From Cytobacillus sp. FSL H8-0458 (GTDB lineage: Bacteria > Bacillota > Bacilli > Bacillales > Cytobacillaceae): DNA of 64,000 bases. Below the pieces are notes generated by a model that searched no databases, was not told the origin of the DNA, and was given only the letters and a program-made list of their open reading frames with translations. Location of the stretch: positions 1 to 64,000 of the forward strand of contig NZ_JBBOBR010000001.1 of NCBI RefSeq assembly GCF_038002165.1, read 5' to 3'. Every line of letters starts with the position of its first letter. Position 1 is the stretch's first letter. Made by a program: the position numbers and the translations under genes. Shown piece after piece: positions 46,965 through 55,799 of this stretch.

Positions 46965-46993
46965 AGGGTCACAGCAATGTGGTCCTTTTTTTG
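46965..46993 (+). terminator. ytpQ terminator
   Basis: AGGGTCACA (46965-46973) pairs with TGTGGTCCT (46978-46986), followed by T run. The remaining 310 bp to sftA is AT-rich with no recognised gene. Confidence 0.75.
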
Positions 46994-47307
46994 TTAACCG
47001 TTCTGACCCATTCTGAAAAAAGGGAAATAAACCCCCAGGAGTGATTATTTGTTTTCGAATTATATAACAATCAATTATTTCTATTAAAAAGTAAAACAGT
47101 ACTATGAAAAAAGTCAGATGTCTGTACAAATGAATGTTTTAACTGCTCTGAGTCGAAAGTATGTCTGCAGCCTTTGGTTTGTTTGTAAATTTACCCATTC
47201 TGCCTTTAAAAGGACTCATTCTCGGATTTCTTATTCAAAATCTGTGAATAACTGCTAAAATAATATAGATAGGCTAACAAAGTTTTTGATAGAAAGAGTT
47301 GATATAA

Positions 47308-50151
47308 ATGAGCTGGATTAAGAAGCTGTTCCATATGTTTAAAGATAATGATGAAGAATATGAGGAATTTGAAGATCATGCGGATGAGCGATACCAAGAG
47401 AAACAGCGTGCTTCTCAAAATACAAAAGAAAGTTCAAGAGATGTAGATGCTAAAGTAGTTTATCAATACCCTAAGGGCCAATTCCGTTTTCCGGTCATAC
47501 CTGACCATGAAGCAGCACGGGAAAATAAAAGGCAGCAAAAACAGGATCATACCCGAGGGCAGACCGTTAAAGAAACACCTGAAAAACGGCAGCCAAGGGT
47601 AAGAGAAACGGAGCGGCAGAGAAAACCAGCAGATTCCCCATTCCCTGAAAAAAGGGTGCCCCGTTCCGCAGAAAGGGAGCGGCAAAGAAAGACTGCGCCG
47701 CCACCTGCAAGTGAAGAAAAAGTACTGACCCGCAACGAAAGAGAAGCAGCCAATAAGAAAAGGCCTTTCCAGCCAACAGAAATTCCATCACCGATATATG
47801 GATTTAAGAGACCAGGTTCAAACACTCCGAAGGATCAATCAGAGAAGGAGCAGGAAAATAACCGCAGGGAACTTACATACGATGAGGTTATGCGCAAAAT
47901 TCAGCAGACTCCTCCTAATCGGCCGAAGATGACTGCGGCTGATCCATTAAAAGATAGAGAAACCGTCCTTTCCGATAAGCTGGAAGCTTTCCAGGGACAG
48001 TCTGCTGCACTGGAAACAGAGGAACCGGCAGCAAAAAAATATAAAATAGGTGAAGCATCTGAATTAATGTTTGAAGTTCCGGAGGAAAACCAAGAAAAAG
48101 AAACTTATGAAGTGGAAAAAAATGCAGCATGGCAGGATGAGCTGGGACCTGACAGCCATCCTGGTTCTTCCAAATCAGCCGGCAATGAGTTTTCAAACCA
48201 TGCAGAGAGCATTGATCATGAAAAAAAATCTGAAGTCAGCAGATCACTCGCAAATATGATTGAAGAGGCTCTTCATGAAGAAGAAACAGAAGAAGAAGCA
48301 GGAGAATGCACAGAAGACAAAGCAGAACTTTCCGGACAGGATGATTTGAATTCTTATGCGATCCCTGAGCCAGAGGCTGAAGAGGTCCCAGAAGAAAGTC
48401 AATTAGTTCAGGAAATAAACATAGAATCAGAGAATGAAGATGGGTCAAATCCAGTGCAGGAAAAAAAAATTCAAGAAGAAAAGCCTGCTTCCAGAGGGTC
48501 AATCCCATTCAATGTCATTATGCTGAACAATGACAGAAAAAAAATGAACCAGCAGGGGAAAGTATCAAAGCCGGCAGATGAAAAAAAAAATAATATCGCG
48601 ATGTTCCCATCTGAAAGCATCCAGCAGTCCGCTGCTTCAGCAGAAAGGATTGAAGATTATTCGCCTTCACCGGAATCGGACAGAATGAAGGAACAGCAGA
48701 TATATCCGGCGGAAGATGACATTTCGTATTACCAATTTCCTTCCCGGACATTACTGACACCGCCGGTAATCATGGATGAAGCATCTGATTGGCTTTACGA
48801 ACAGGAACAGATGTTAAACTCTACGCTTCAGAATTTCAATGTCAGGGCCAGAGTAGTCAATGTTACGCAAGGACCTTCTGTCACAAGATTTGAAGTGCAG
48901 CCTGAACCGGGGGTCAAGGTGAATAAAATCACGAATCTCTCGGATGATATAAAGCTTAGTCTGGCAGCAAGGGATATTAGGATCGAGGCTCCAATACCAG
49001 GAAAGCATACAATCGGAATTGAGGTTCCAAACCAGAGCAGCCGTCCGGTATTTATCAGTGAAATCATAAATACACCGGAGTTCCAGAATGGCAGTTCCCC
49101 ATTGACGGCGGTGCTTGGACTGGATATCTCAGGAAAGCCGATTGTGACGGATTTAAGGAAAATGCCGCACGGTTTAATTGCCGGTGCAACGGGATCAGGG
49201 AAGAGCGTCTGTATCAACACCATCCTGGTAAGCCTTTTGTATAAGGCGAGTCCGGATGAATTGAAGCTTCTTCTGATTGACCCGAAAATGGTCGAACTTG
49301 CACCATATAATCGAATTCCTCATTTAGTCAGCCCGGTTATTACCGATGTAAAAGCAGCAACAGCTGCCTTGAAGTGGGCTGTAGAGGAGATGGAGCGCAG
49401 ATATGAATTATTTGCCCATGCCGGTGTGCGGGATATCAACCGTTTTAATGAGCTGGCTGAAGAGCATCAGCAATATTCAGAGAAGCTTCCATTTATGGTC
49501 ATTGTGATTGATGAGCTGGCAGACCTGATGATGATGGCGCCGGCCGATGTGGAAGAAGCCATTTGCCGGATAGCACAGAAAGCCCGTGCATGCGGAATGC
49601 ATCTGATTATCGCAACCCAGCGGCCTTCCGTAGATGTTATTACCGGCTTAATCAAAGCGAATGTACCAACAAGGATTGCATTCTCCGTGTCATCCCAAAT
49701 TGATTCAAGAACAATCATCGATATAAGCGGAGCGGAAAAGCTCCTGGGCCGGGGAGATATGCTTTTCCTTGAAAATGGATCCTCAAAGCCGGTTAGGCTC
49801 CAGGGGACATTTGTTTCAGACAAAGAAATTGATGATGTCGTAGCCCATGTACGCAGGGAGCAAGAACCTGATTACTTATTTGAGCAGGAAGAACTTCTGA
49901 AAAAAGCCCAGGCCATTGAAGAAGAGGATGAACTGTTTTTTGAAGCTTGCGAGTTTGTTGTTGATCAGGGATCTGCTTCCACTTCAAGTCTGCAAAGAAG
50001 ATTTAAAATAGGCTATAATAGGGCAGCCAGGCTGATTGATATGATGGAAAAACAAGGGTTTATTTCAGAAAATAGAGGAAGCAAACCAAGGGATGTCCTT
50101 ATTACTGTTGCTGATCTTGAATCCATACAAGACACTAGTACATTAAATTAA
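47308..50151 (+). CDS. sftA: DNA translocase SftA (FtsK/SpoIIIE family)
   Basis: A 947-residue protein close to B. subtilis SftA (YtpS). It has no N-terminal membrane helices, unlike SpoIIIE, and instead a long charged low-complexity part (about 1-480). The motor has Walker A GATGSGKS near residue 626, Walker [17 protein letters not shown], and a C-terminal gamma winged helix (about 870-935) that reads DNA polarity signals. SftA moves chromosomal DNA from the division septum in growing cells. Confidence 0.93.
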   Translation: MSWIKKLFHMFKDNDEEYEEFEDHADERYQEKQRASQNTKESSRDVDAKVVYQYPKGQFRFPVIPDHEAARENKRQQKQDHTRGQTVKETPEKRQPRVRETERQRKPADSPFPEKRVPRSAERERQRKTAPPPASEEKVLTRNEREAANKKRPFQPTEIPSPIYGFKRPGSNTPKDQSEKEQENNRRELTYDEVMRKIQQTPPNRPKMTAADPLKDRETVLSDKLEAFQGQSAALETEEPAAKKYKIGEASELMFEVPEENQEKETYEVEKNAAWQDELGPDSHPGSSKSAGNEFSNHAESIDHEKKSEVSRSLANMIEEALHEEETEEEAGECTEDKAELSGQDDLNSYAIPEPEAEEVPEESQLVQEINIESENEDGSNPVQEKKIQEEKPASRGSIPFNVIMLNNDRKKMNQQGKVSKPADEKKNNIAMFPSESIQQSAASAERIEDYSPSPESDRMKEQQIYPAEDDISYYQFPSRTLLTPPVIMDEASDWLYEQEQMLNSTLQNFNVRARVVNVTQGPSVTRFEVQPEPGVKVNKITNLSDDIKLSLAARDIRIEAPIPGKHTIGIEVPNQSSRPVFISEIINTPEFQNGSSPLTAVLGLDISGKPIVTDLRKMPHGLIAGATGSGKSVCINTILVSLLYKASPDELKLLLIDPKMVELAPYNRIPHLVSPVITDVKAATAALKWAVEEMERRYELFAHAGVRDINRFNELAEEHQQYSEKLPFMVIVIDELADLMMMAPADVEEAICRIAQKARACGMHLIIATQRPSVDVITGLIKANVPTRIAFSVSSQIDSRTIIDISGAEKLLGRGDMLFLENGSSKPVRLQGTFVSDKEIDDVVAHVRREQEPDYLFEQEELLKKAQAIEEEDELFFEACEFVVDQGSASTSSLQRRFKIGYNRAARLIDMMEKQGFISENRGSKPRDVLITVADLESIQDTSTLN

Positions 50152-50208
50152 TCCATGGTATTCTTTACTTGCATGTTTAAAATAATATGAATAACTACTA
50201 CGATAACG

Positions 50209-50292
50209 AAGAAAGCATTCATAAGCTGGCGTCCTGCCGGCTTAAAGGCCTGCTCCTTGCAACGCCAAGTCTGCAGGCAAACCTGCTTTCTT
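50209..50292 (+). ncRNA. Candidate structured leader RNA (three-way junction) before nicotinate phosphoribosyltransferase
   Basis: Three perfect or near-perfect helices can form together. P1: AAGAAAGCA (50209-50217) with TGCTTTCTT (50284-50292), 9 bp. P2: 50223-50230 with 50236-50243, 8 bp including one G-U. P3: GCCTGC (50248-50253) with GCAGGC (50273-50278), extended by CTTG/CAAG (50256-50259 with 50266-50269). Joining strands are 4-5 nt. An alternative hairpin GCAGG-CAAA-CCTGC followed by TTTCTTT would break P1 and P3, as in riboswitch expression platforms. The start codon lies 23 nt downstream. The ligand and even transcription are unknown. Confidence 0.5.
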
Positions 50293-50314
50293 TCATGTTT
50301 GTAAGGAGCTTGGG

Positions 50315-51412
50315 ATGAAGGAAATTGAAATGAAGGTTAAGGGAGAAATAAAGCGTTTGACAAACCAGACTTTTAAATTTGATGAACGTGTAAGAGATGG
50401 CTGGTTTTCAGCGGTTTACTTCCTAAAGACCAGAGAAATTGTTAAGAAATATCACGTGGATAAAATAGTAACCATGCAGTTTTTTCAAAAGAGTCATGCC
50501 GTTCTATGCGGGACGGATGAAGTCATTGCGCTATTAAAAACATTTGCGGACCGTCCGGATGATCTGGAAATCCATTCATTAAAAGATGGTGACAAGATTT
50601 CACCTTTTGAAACAGTATTGACCATAACAGGAAGATATCAGGATTTCGGCTATCTCGAAGGGATCATTGACGGCATATTGGCCAGAAGAACTTCTGTTGC
50701 CACAAATGTCTATAATGTGGTAAAAGCAGCAGGAATCTCCGGTGTTCAAAAACAGGTCATATTCATGGGGGATCGGGATGATCATTATACCACCCAGGCG
50801 GGTGATGGATATGCAGCCTATATTGGGGGTGCAACAGCCCAGGCTACACATGCGATGAACGAATGGTGGGGCAAAAAGGGCATGGGGACAATGCCGCATG
50901 CGCTGATTCAAATGTTTGAGGGAGATATCGTCGCGGCTGCCGAAGCTTATCAGGAGACGTTTCCTGAAGACGATTTAGTTGCTCTGGTAGATTATAACAA
51001 TGATGCAATCACTGACTCACTGAAAGTCGCAAGGGCTTTTGGCGATGAACTTAAAGGTGTTCGGGTTGACACATCAAGGACAATGATTGATCAATATTTC
51101 TTAAGAAACCAGCATGTCCTGGGAACGTTTGACCCGCGCGGAGTCAATGCTGAACTAATATTTGCCTTAAGAAAAGCGCTTGATGATGAAGGCTTCGGCC
51201 ATGTGAAGATTGTGGTGAGCGGAGGTTTCACCGAATCCCGAATCCGAGATTTTGAAGAAAAGGGTGTTCCAGTTGATACTTATGGTGTGGGAAGCAGCCT
51301 TCTTAAGATCACCACTGGGTTTACGGGAGATAATGTGATGATAGACGGCAAGCACGCAGCCAAGGCAGGACGCCGTTACCGCCCCAACCCCCGCCTTGAA
51401 AAGGTTGATTAA
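50315..51412 (+). CDS. Nicotinate phosphoribosyltransferase (short form)
   Basis: A 365-residue NAPRTase-family enzyme that converts nicotinate and PRPP (with ATP) to nicotinate mononucleotide for NAD salvage. Conserved segments include ARRTSVATNVYNV, MGTMPHALIQMFEGD, VRVDTSRTMIDQY and VVSGGFTESRI with the following YGVGSSL. It is shorter than the ~490-residue B. subtilis PncB and resembles the compact branch. AAGGAGC precedes the ATG. A three-way-junction RNA lies just upstream and might sense a pathway compound. Confidence 0.88.
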   Translation: MKEIEMKVKGEIKRLTNQTFKFDERVRDGWFSAVYFLKTREIVKKYHVDKIVTMQFFQKSHAVLCGTDEVIALLKTFADRPDDLEIHSLKDGDKISPFETVLTITGRYQDFGYLEGIIDGILARRTSVATNVYNVVKAAGISGVQKQVIFMGDRDDHYTTQAGDGYAAYIGGATAQATHAMNEWWGKKGMGTMPHALIQMFEGDIVAAAEAYQETFPEDDLVALVDYNNDAITDSLKVARAFGDELKGVRVDTSRTMIDQYFLRNQHVLGTFDPRGVNAELIFALRKALDDEGFGHVKIVVSGGFTESRIRDFEEKGVPVDTYGVGSSLLKITTGFTGDNVMIDGKHAAKAGRRYRPNPRLEKVD

Positions 51413-51468
51413 CAGAGCAATGGAATAAATAGCTGGCAATACGTTACATAGTTTTTAAAATTGATTAA

Positions 51469-51477
51469 TGATATAAT
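51469..51477 (+). promoter_or_regulatory. Extended -10 promoter candidate for murC
   Basis: TGATATAAT is a full extended -10 element about 150 bp before murC; no good -35 is seen. Confidence 0.45.
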
Positions 51478-51627
51478 GATTCAATACATTAAAGTGTAAT
51501 AATATAAATGACAGCGGAATAGCTTAGCAGCACAGTCATGGAAGCAAGTCTCCTAAGGGGATATGCGCAAAACTAGATATATGTCATATACTGTTTTACA
51601 GTTATACGATGGTTGGAGGTTCTTTAT

Positions 51628-52923
51628 ATGACTATTTACCATTTCGTAGGTATTAAGGGGTCCGGAATGAGTGCATTGGCACAAGTTCTGCATGATATGA
51701 ACTATCAGGTTCAAGGCTCCGATTTTGAGAAACACTTTTTTACGCAGGTGGCACTTGAAAAATCCGGAATAAAAATCCTTCCCTTTCAAAAGGAAAATAT
51801 ACAGCCGGGCATGACGGTAATCGCCGGGAATGCATATCCGGACACGCATGAAGAGATTGAGGAAGCAATGAAGCTTGGCTTGCCTGTTGTGCGCTATCAC
51901 CGCTTCTTAGGTGATTTTATGAAGAACTTTACAAGCATTGCAGTGACAGGAGCACATGGAAAAACATCCACTACAGGCTTGCTTGCACATGTTATGAGAG
52001 GTGCAAAACCAACTTCATTCCTTATTGGAGACGGTACGGGCAAAGGGGACGAAGAAGCTGAGTATTTTGTTTTTGAAGCTTGCGAATACAGAAGACACTT
52101 CCTTTCTTACTACCCGGATTATGCGATAATGACGAACATCGATTTCGACCACCCTGACTACTTTGCCAATGTTGAAGATGTTTTCTCTGCTTTTCAGGAG
52201 ATGTCTTGGCAAGTGAATAAGGGCATTTTTGCATGCGGTGATGACGAACAGCTGCAAAAAATACAGGCTAAAGTGCCTGTAGTATTTTACGGTTTCGGAG
52301 AAGAAAATGATTTCCAGGCACGCAATGTTGTAAAGACAACTGAAGGGACAACATTTGACGTTTTTGTCCGCAATACCTTCTATGAGACGTTCTCAATTGC
52401 TGCCTATGGAGATCATAACGTCTTGAACTCTTTAGCTGTCATCGCTTTATGTCACTATGAAGAGATCGATGCGAAGATTGTTCAGGAACAGCTTCTTTCC
52501 TTTGAAGGGGTGAAAAGAAGATTTTCCGAGAAGAAAGTGGGCTCTCAGGTAATTATTGATGATTATGCCCACCATCCGACAGAAATTAAGGCAACTGTAG
52601 AAGCTGCCAGACAAAAGTATCCTGAAAAGGAAGTTGTCGCCGTTTTCCAGCCTCATACATTTACGAGGACTCAGGCATTTCTTGAGGATTTTGCATCAAG
52701 CCTCAATTTGGCTGACAAAGTTTATCTATGTGAAATCTTTGGCTCTGCCCGGGAAAACCATGGAAAACTCACTATTAATGATTTAAAGGATAAAATTCCT
52801 AATGCACAAATTTTAAATGAAGAAGAAACGGCTATCCTAAGAAATCATGAAGAAAGCGTAATTATGTTCATGGGTGCTGGAGATATCCAAAAATTCCAGC
52901 AGGCATACGAAAACCAAATATAA
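51628..52923 (+). CDS. murC: UDP-N-acetylmuramate--L-alanine ligase
   Basis: MurC adds L-alanine to UDP-MurNAc, the first peptide step of peptidoglycan precursor synthesis. The 431-residue protein has the N-terminal nucleotide motif [13 protein letters not shown], the ATP loop [12 protein letters not shown] near residue 107, and [11 protein letters not shown], all conserved in MurC. The ATG at 51628 follows TTGGAGG; the frame extends five codons further upstream. Confidence 0.96.
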   Translation: MTIYHFVGIKGSGMSALAQVLHDMNYQVQGSDFEKHFFTQVALEKSGIKILPFQKENIQPGMTVIAGNAYPDTHEEIEEAMKLGLPVVRYHRFLGDFMKNFTSIAVTGAHGKTSTTGLLAHVMRGAKPTSFLIGDGTGKGDEEAEYFVFEACEYRRHFLSYYPDYAIMTNIDFDHPDYFANVEDVFSAFQEMSWQVNKGIFACGDDEQLQKIQAKVPVVFYGFGEENDFQARNVVKTTEGTTFDVFVRNTFYETFSIAAYGDHNVLNSLAVIALCHYEEIDAKIVQEQLLSFEGVKRRFSEKKVGSQVIIDDYAHHPTEIKATVEAARQKYPEKEVVAVFQPHTFTRTQAFLEDFASSLNLADKVYLCEIFGSARENHGKLTINDLKDKIPNAQILNEEETAILRNHEESVIMFMGAGDIQKFQQAYENQI

Positions 52924-52929
52924 TTCATA

Positions 52930-52966
52930 AAAAAGGATGCTCCGCTCAGGAAGCATCCTTTTTTAC
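52930..52966 (+). terminator. Bidirectional terminator between murC and the M29 peptidase gene
   Basis: AAAAAGGATGCT (52930-52941) pairs with AGCATCCTTTTT (52952-52963). Confidence 0.88.
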
Positions 52967-52982
52967 TTTAGACTTGCAGCTC

Positions 52983-54098
52983 CTATTTTAAATTCTCTGG
53001 ATTTAACGCTTCCAGTTCAGCAATGACGAATCGTCCGTCTTTACGGATTAATACATCATCAAAGTAGATTTCGCCTCCGCCATAGTCAGGACGCTGGATG
53101 TTGACCATATCCCAGTGGATATTAGATTTATTGCCATTATACGCTTCGTCATAGCATTGTCCCGGTGTAAAGTGGAAGCTTCCGTCAATTTTCTCATCGA
53201 ACAGAATATCCTGCATCGGATGAAGAATGTATGGATTAACTCCGATGGCGAATTCACCAACATAGCGTGCACCCTCATCCGTATCAAAGATTTTATTGAT
53301 GCGTTCGCTGTCATTGGCTTCTGCTTCAACAATTTTACCGTCTTTAAATGTCAGCTTAACATTCTCGAATGTAAAACCATGGTATGGGGAAGGTGTGTTA
53401 TAAGTGATAACACCGTTCACAGACTCACGTACAGGGGCAGTATAAACCTCTCCATCAGGAATATTCATCTGGCCGGAGCATTTGATTGCCGGAATATCCT
53501 TAATCGAGAAGGACAGATCTGTACCAGGGCCGGTGATTCTGACTTTATCGGTTTTATTCATTAATTCCACCAGGCTGTCCATCGCTTTATCCATCTTGCC
53601 GTAATCCAAATTGCAGACATCAAAGTAGAAATCTTCAAATGCCTCTGTGCTCATTTTAGCAAGCTGGGCCATGGAAGCATTTGGATAGCGCAGGACTACC
53701 CACTTCGTTTTTGGCACGCGGATTTCTCTATGTACCTTTTGTCCAATTGTTGAACCATGAATTTTCATTTTTTCATCCGGCACATCAGCCTGCTCATTGA
53801 TGTTGTCTCCGGAGCGCAGTCCTATGTATGCATCCATTTTGCTCATAACATTTGCTTCAAATTCAGCCATCATATTAAATTGCTCTTCTTGTGCTCCTAA
53901 AAGCAGGGAACGATCAACCTGATGATCTTTTAAGGAAACAAACGGGTATCCTCCAGCTGCATATGCTTCCTTAACCAGCGCGGTCACCAATTCCTTCTGC
54001 AGTCCAAAATTTTCAATAAGGATTTTTTCGCCTTTCTGAAGACGGACTGAATAGTTAATCAAATTTTTTGCGAGTTTTTCAATACGGGGATCTTTCAT
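52983..54098 (-). CDS. M29-family metallo-aminopeptidase
   Basis: A 371-residue M29 (thermophilic-type) aminopeptidase. Visible family segments include the PDGEVYTAPVRESVNG motif with a metal-ligand Glu, the EFAIGVNP region, and SNIHWDMVNIQRPDYGGGEIYFDD with the metal-binding His and Asp. It removes N-terminal amino acids from peptides. The ATG follows GGAGG. It is shorter than the ~410-residue B. subtilis AmpS, so a distinct paralogue is possible. Confidence 0.88.
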   Translation of the reverse strand: MKDPRIEKLAKNLINYSVRLQKGEKILIENFGLQKELVTALVKEAYAAGGYPFVSLKDHQVDRSLLLGAQEEQFNMMAEFEANVMSKMDAYIGLRSGDNINEQADVPDEKMKIHGSTIGQKVHREIRVPKTKWVVLRYPNASMAQLAKMSTEAFEDFYFDVCNLDYGKMDKAMDSLVELMNKTDKVRITGPGTDLSFSIKDIPAIKCSGQMNIPDGEVYTAPVRESVNGVITYNTPSPYHGFTFENVKLTFKDGKIVEAEANDSERINKIFDTDEGARYVGEFAIGVNPYILHPMQDILFDEKIDGSFHFTPGQCYDEAYNGNKSNIHWDMVNIQRPDYGGGEIYFDDVLIRKDGRFVIAELEALNPENLK

Positions 54099-54266
54099 GG
54101 ATAGATACCTCCATTAAATTTATTTTTCCGACAACTATTATTGTACCCGAAATGAATGGTTTTGTTTAACCTTTTCCAATTATGCTAATATTTACTTTAA
54201 CTAATGAAAATACCCGTCTGAGAAGGAATTTGGACTTTACAAGTTGAATCTATTAATGTACTCCTG

Positions 54267-54291
54267 GTTTAGAGGCAGTGCATCTGGGTAA
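54267..54291 (+). promoter_or_regulatory. Sigma-B-type promoter of ytxGHJ
   Basis: GTTTAG (54267-54272), a 13-bp spacer and GGGTAA (54286-54291) closely match GTTTAA-N12-14-GGGTAT. The ytxGHJ genes are known sigma-B general-stress genes in B. subtilis. Confidence 0.75.
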
Positions 54292-54325
54292 AAAGTTAGT
54301 ATACAGACAACCGGAGGTGTAGGAA

Positions 54326-54811
54326 TTGGAAATAATTTTATACTTAAGTGTAGCAGTCATTGCTATAGCATTCCTTGTTTTGGTCATTTATTTGGCAAAA
54401 ACCTTAAAATCCTTGCAAGGGACATTAGATAACGTATCACACACATTGGCAGGTCTTGAAAGGCAATTAGATGGTGTCACGAAGGAAACAACAGTCCTGC
54501 TGCACAAAACAAATTCACTTGCAACAGATATTCAGCAGAAGTCTGAAAACCTGAACAGTGTCGTAACTGCGGTAAAAGAAGTTGGTGACTCTGTCCGCAA
54601 ATTTAATGGATCCATTCAGAAAATCACATCTTCTGTTAACACACAGCTTGAACAGAATAAAGATAAAATCTCACAGGTGGTTCAGTGGAGCAATGTTCTC
54701 CTTGAAATCAAGGATAAGTGGAAAATGAGAAAAGAAGACCCTTATCAGTACAATGTAGGCGAGAAACAAATGCTTCCGCCCGAACGCCAGAGAGAAAGAG
54801 CAAGATACTAG
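54326..54811 (+). CDS. ytxG: General stress protein YtxG (DUF948)
   Basis: A 161-residue protein with one N-terminal membrane helix (about 4-24) and a long coiled-coil-like region of heptad character (30-125). It starts with TTG after GGAGGTG. First gene of the ytxG-ytxH-ytxJ unit; function unknown. Confidence 0.87.
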   Translation: MEIILYLSVAVIAIAFLVLVIYLAKTLKSLQGTLDNVSHTLAGLERQLDGVTKETTVLLHKTNSLATDIQQKSENLNSVVTAVKEVGDSVRKFNGSIQKITSSVNTQLEQNKDKISQVVQWSNVLLEIKDKWKMRKEDPYQYNVGEKQMLPPERQRERARY

Positions 54812-54833
54812 AATTAAAGGAGGAAAAAAGAGA

Positions 54834-55337
54834 ATGAATAGCCAAGACCGTACTCAATTTGATTCAAACCAGGCAAAAACAGAGGAAAATATCAATACGA
54901 AAGATTTTATGATTGGTGCACTTATAGGAGGAATGGTTGGCGCAGCTACTGCTTTATTCCTGGCCCCAAAATCAGGAAAAGAGCTTCAGAATGATTTAAG
55001 TGAAAAAGCGGCCATCTTAAAAGAAAAATCAGGACAGTACCGCGAAACAGCTATGACAAAAGGCACTGAACTGGCTACTGCTGCTAAAGAGAAAACAAAT
55101 GTGCTAACTCAAACAGTGACCAAGCAATCCAATGAGCTTGTAAATAAAGTGAAAAATTTAAAAGACTATCAAAATGGACAAGCTTCTGCAAACGGCACAG
55201 CCGAAGAAGAGGGAGAGGCTATTAATAACGAAACATTCCAGACTGAAGGAAACGCGCCAGTCAATGATGCGGAAATCCAAATGAAGCTGGAAGAAACGAA
55301 AAAAGCTTTTGACGAAACCGAGCAAAAGTATAATTAA
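54834..55337 (+). CDS. ytxH: YtxH-family general stress protein
   Basis: A 167-residue protein with the YtxH signature GALIGGMVGAATALFLAPKS near residue 27, a glycine-rich membrane or membrane-binding segment, followed by a helical, Lys/Gln/Glu-rich tail. The start follows AAAGGAGG 22 bp after ytxG. Function unknown. Confidence 0.9.
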   Translation: MNSQDRTQFDSNQAKTEENINTKDFMIGALIGGMVGAATALFLAPKSGKELQNDLSEKAAILKEKSGQYRETAMTKGTELATAAKEKTNVLTQTVTKQSNELVNKVKNLKDYQNGQASANGTAEEEGEAINNETFQTEGNAPVNDAEIQMKLEETKKAFDETEQKYN

Positions 55338-55346
55338 TATTATTTG

Positions 55347-55396
55347 TTTAAACAACGGTGGAGTGGTACGATTACTTCACCGTTGTTTAAATTTTA
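55347..55396 (+). terminator. Terminator-like hairpin between ytxH and ytxJ
   Basis: A perfect 14-bp stem, TTTAAACAACGGTG (55347-55360) with CACCGTTGTTTAAA (55378-55391), is followed by TTTTATAG. It should stop or process much of the ytxGH transcript before ytxJ. Confidence 0.8.
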
Positions 55397-55439
55397 TAGA
55401 GCGAGGCTTTGCCTGGCTTAGTTGGGGAGGCAAGAAAAA

Positions 55440-55769
55440 ATGAAAAAATTTGATAGTCATGAAGCATTTGATCAAGCAGTAGAATCAGGCGGGCAGCTGC
55501 TGGTTTTAAAACACAGTTCCACATGCCCGGTGAGCGGAGCGGCATATGAAGAATATGAAAGCTTTGTAAAAGAGCATAAAGATGTAAATGCTTATTACTT
55601 AGTTGTTCAGGAGGATCGCCCTTTGTCCAATCACATTGCAGAAGCTTCTCATATCAAACATGAGTCGCCTCAGGCAATTCTGTTTAAGAATGGAGATGTG
55701 GTATGGCATGCATCACATTGGAAGATTACATATGACTCTCTTTTGAATGCAGTCAAGGAAAATAGATAA
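55440..55769 (+). CDS. ytxJ: Bacillithiol-system protein YtxJ (BrxC-like)
   Basis: A 109-residue thioredoxin-fold protein with the monothiol site STCPVSGAA (Cys29). Family members take part in bacillithiol-linked reduction (monobacilliredoxin). The ATG at 55440 follows GGGGAGG; the frame extends six codons upstream. Confidence 0.9.
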   Translation: MKKFDSHEAFDQAVESGGQLLVLKHSSTCPVSGAAYEEYESFVKEHKDVNAYYLVVQEDRPLSNHIAEASHIKHESPQAILFKNGDVVWHASHWKITYDSLLNAVKENR

Positions 55770-55793
55770 AACCCATCCAATCGGATGGGTTTT
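55768..55793 (+). terminator. Bidirectional terminator between ytxJ and the FtsA-like gene
   Basis: AAACCCATCC pairs with GGATGGGTTT around AATC, followed by T run. Confidence 0.88.
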
Positions 55794-55799
55794 TAATTT

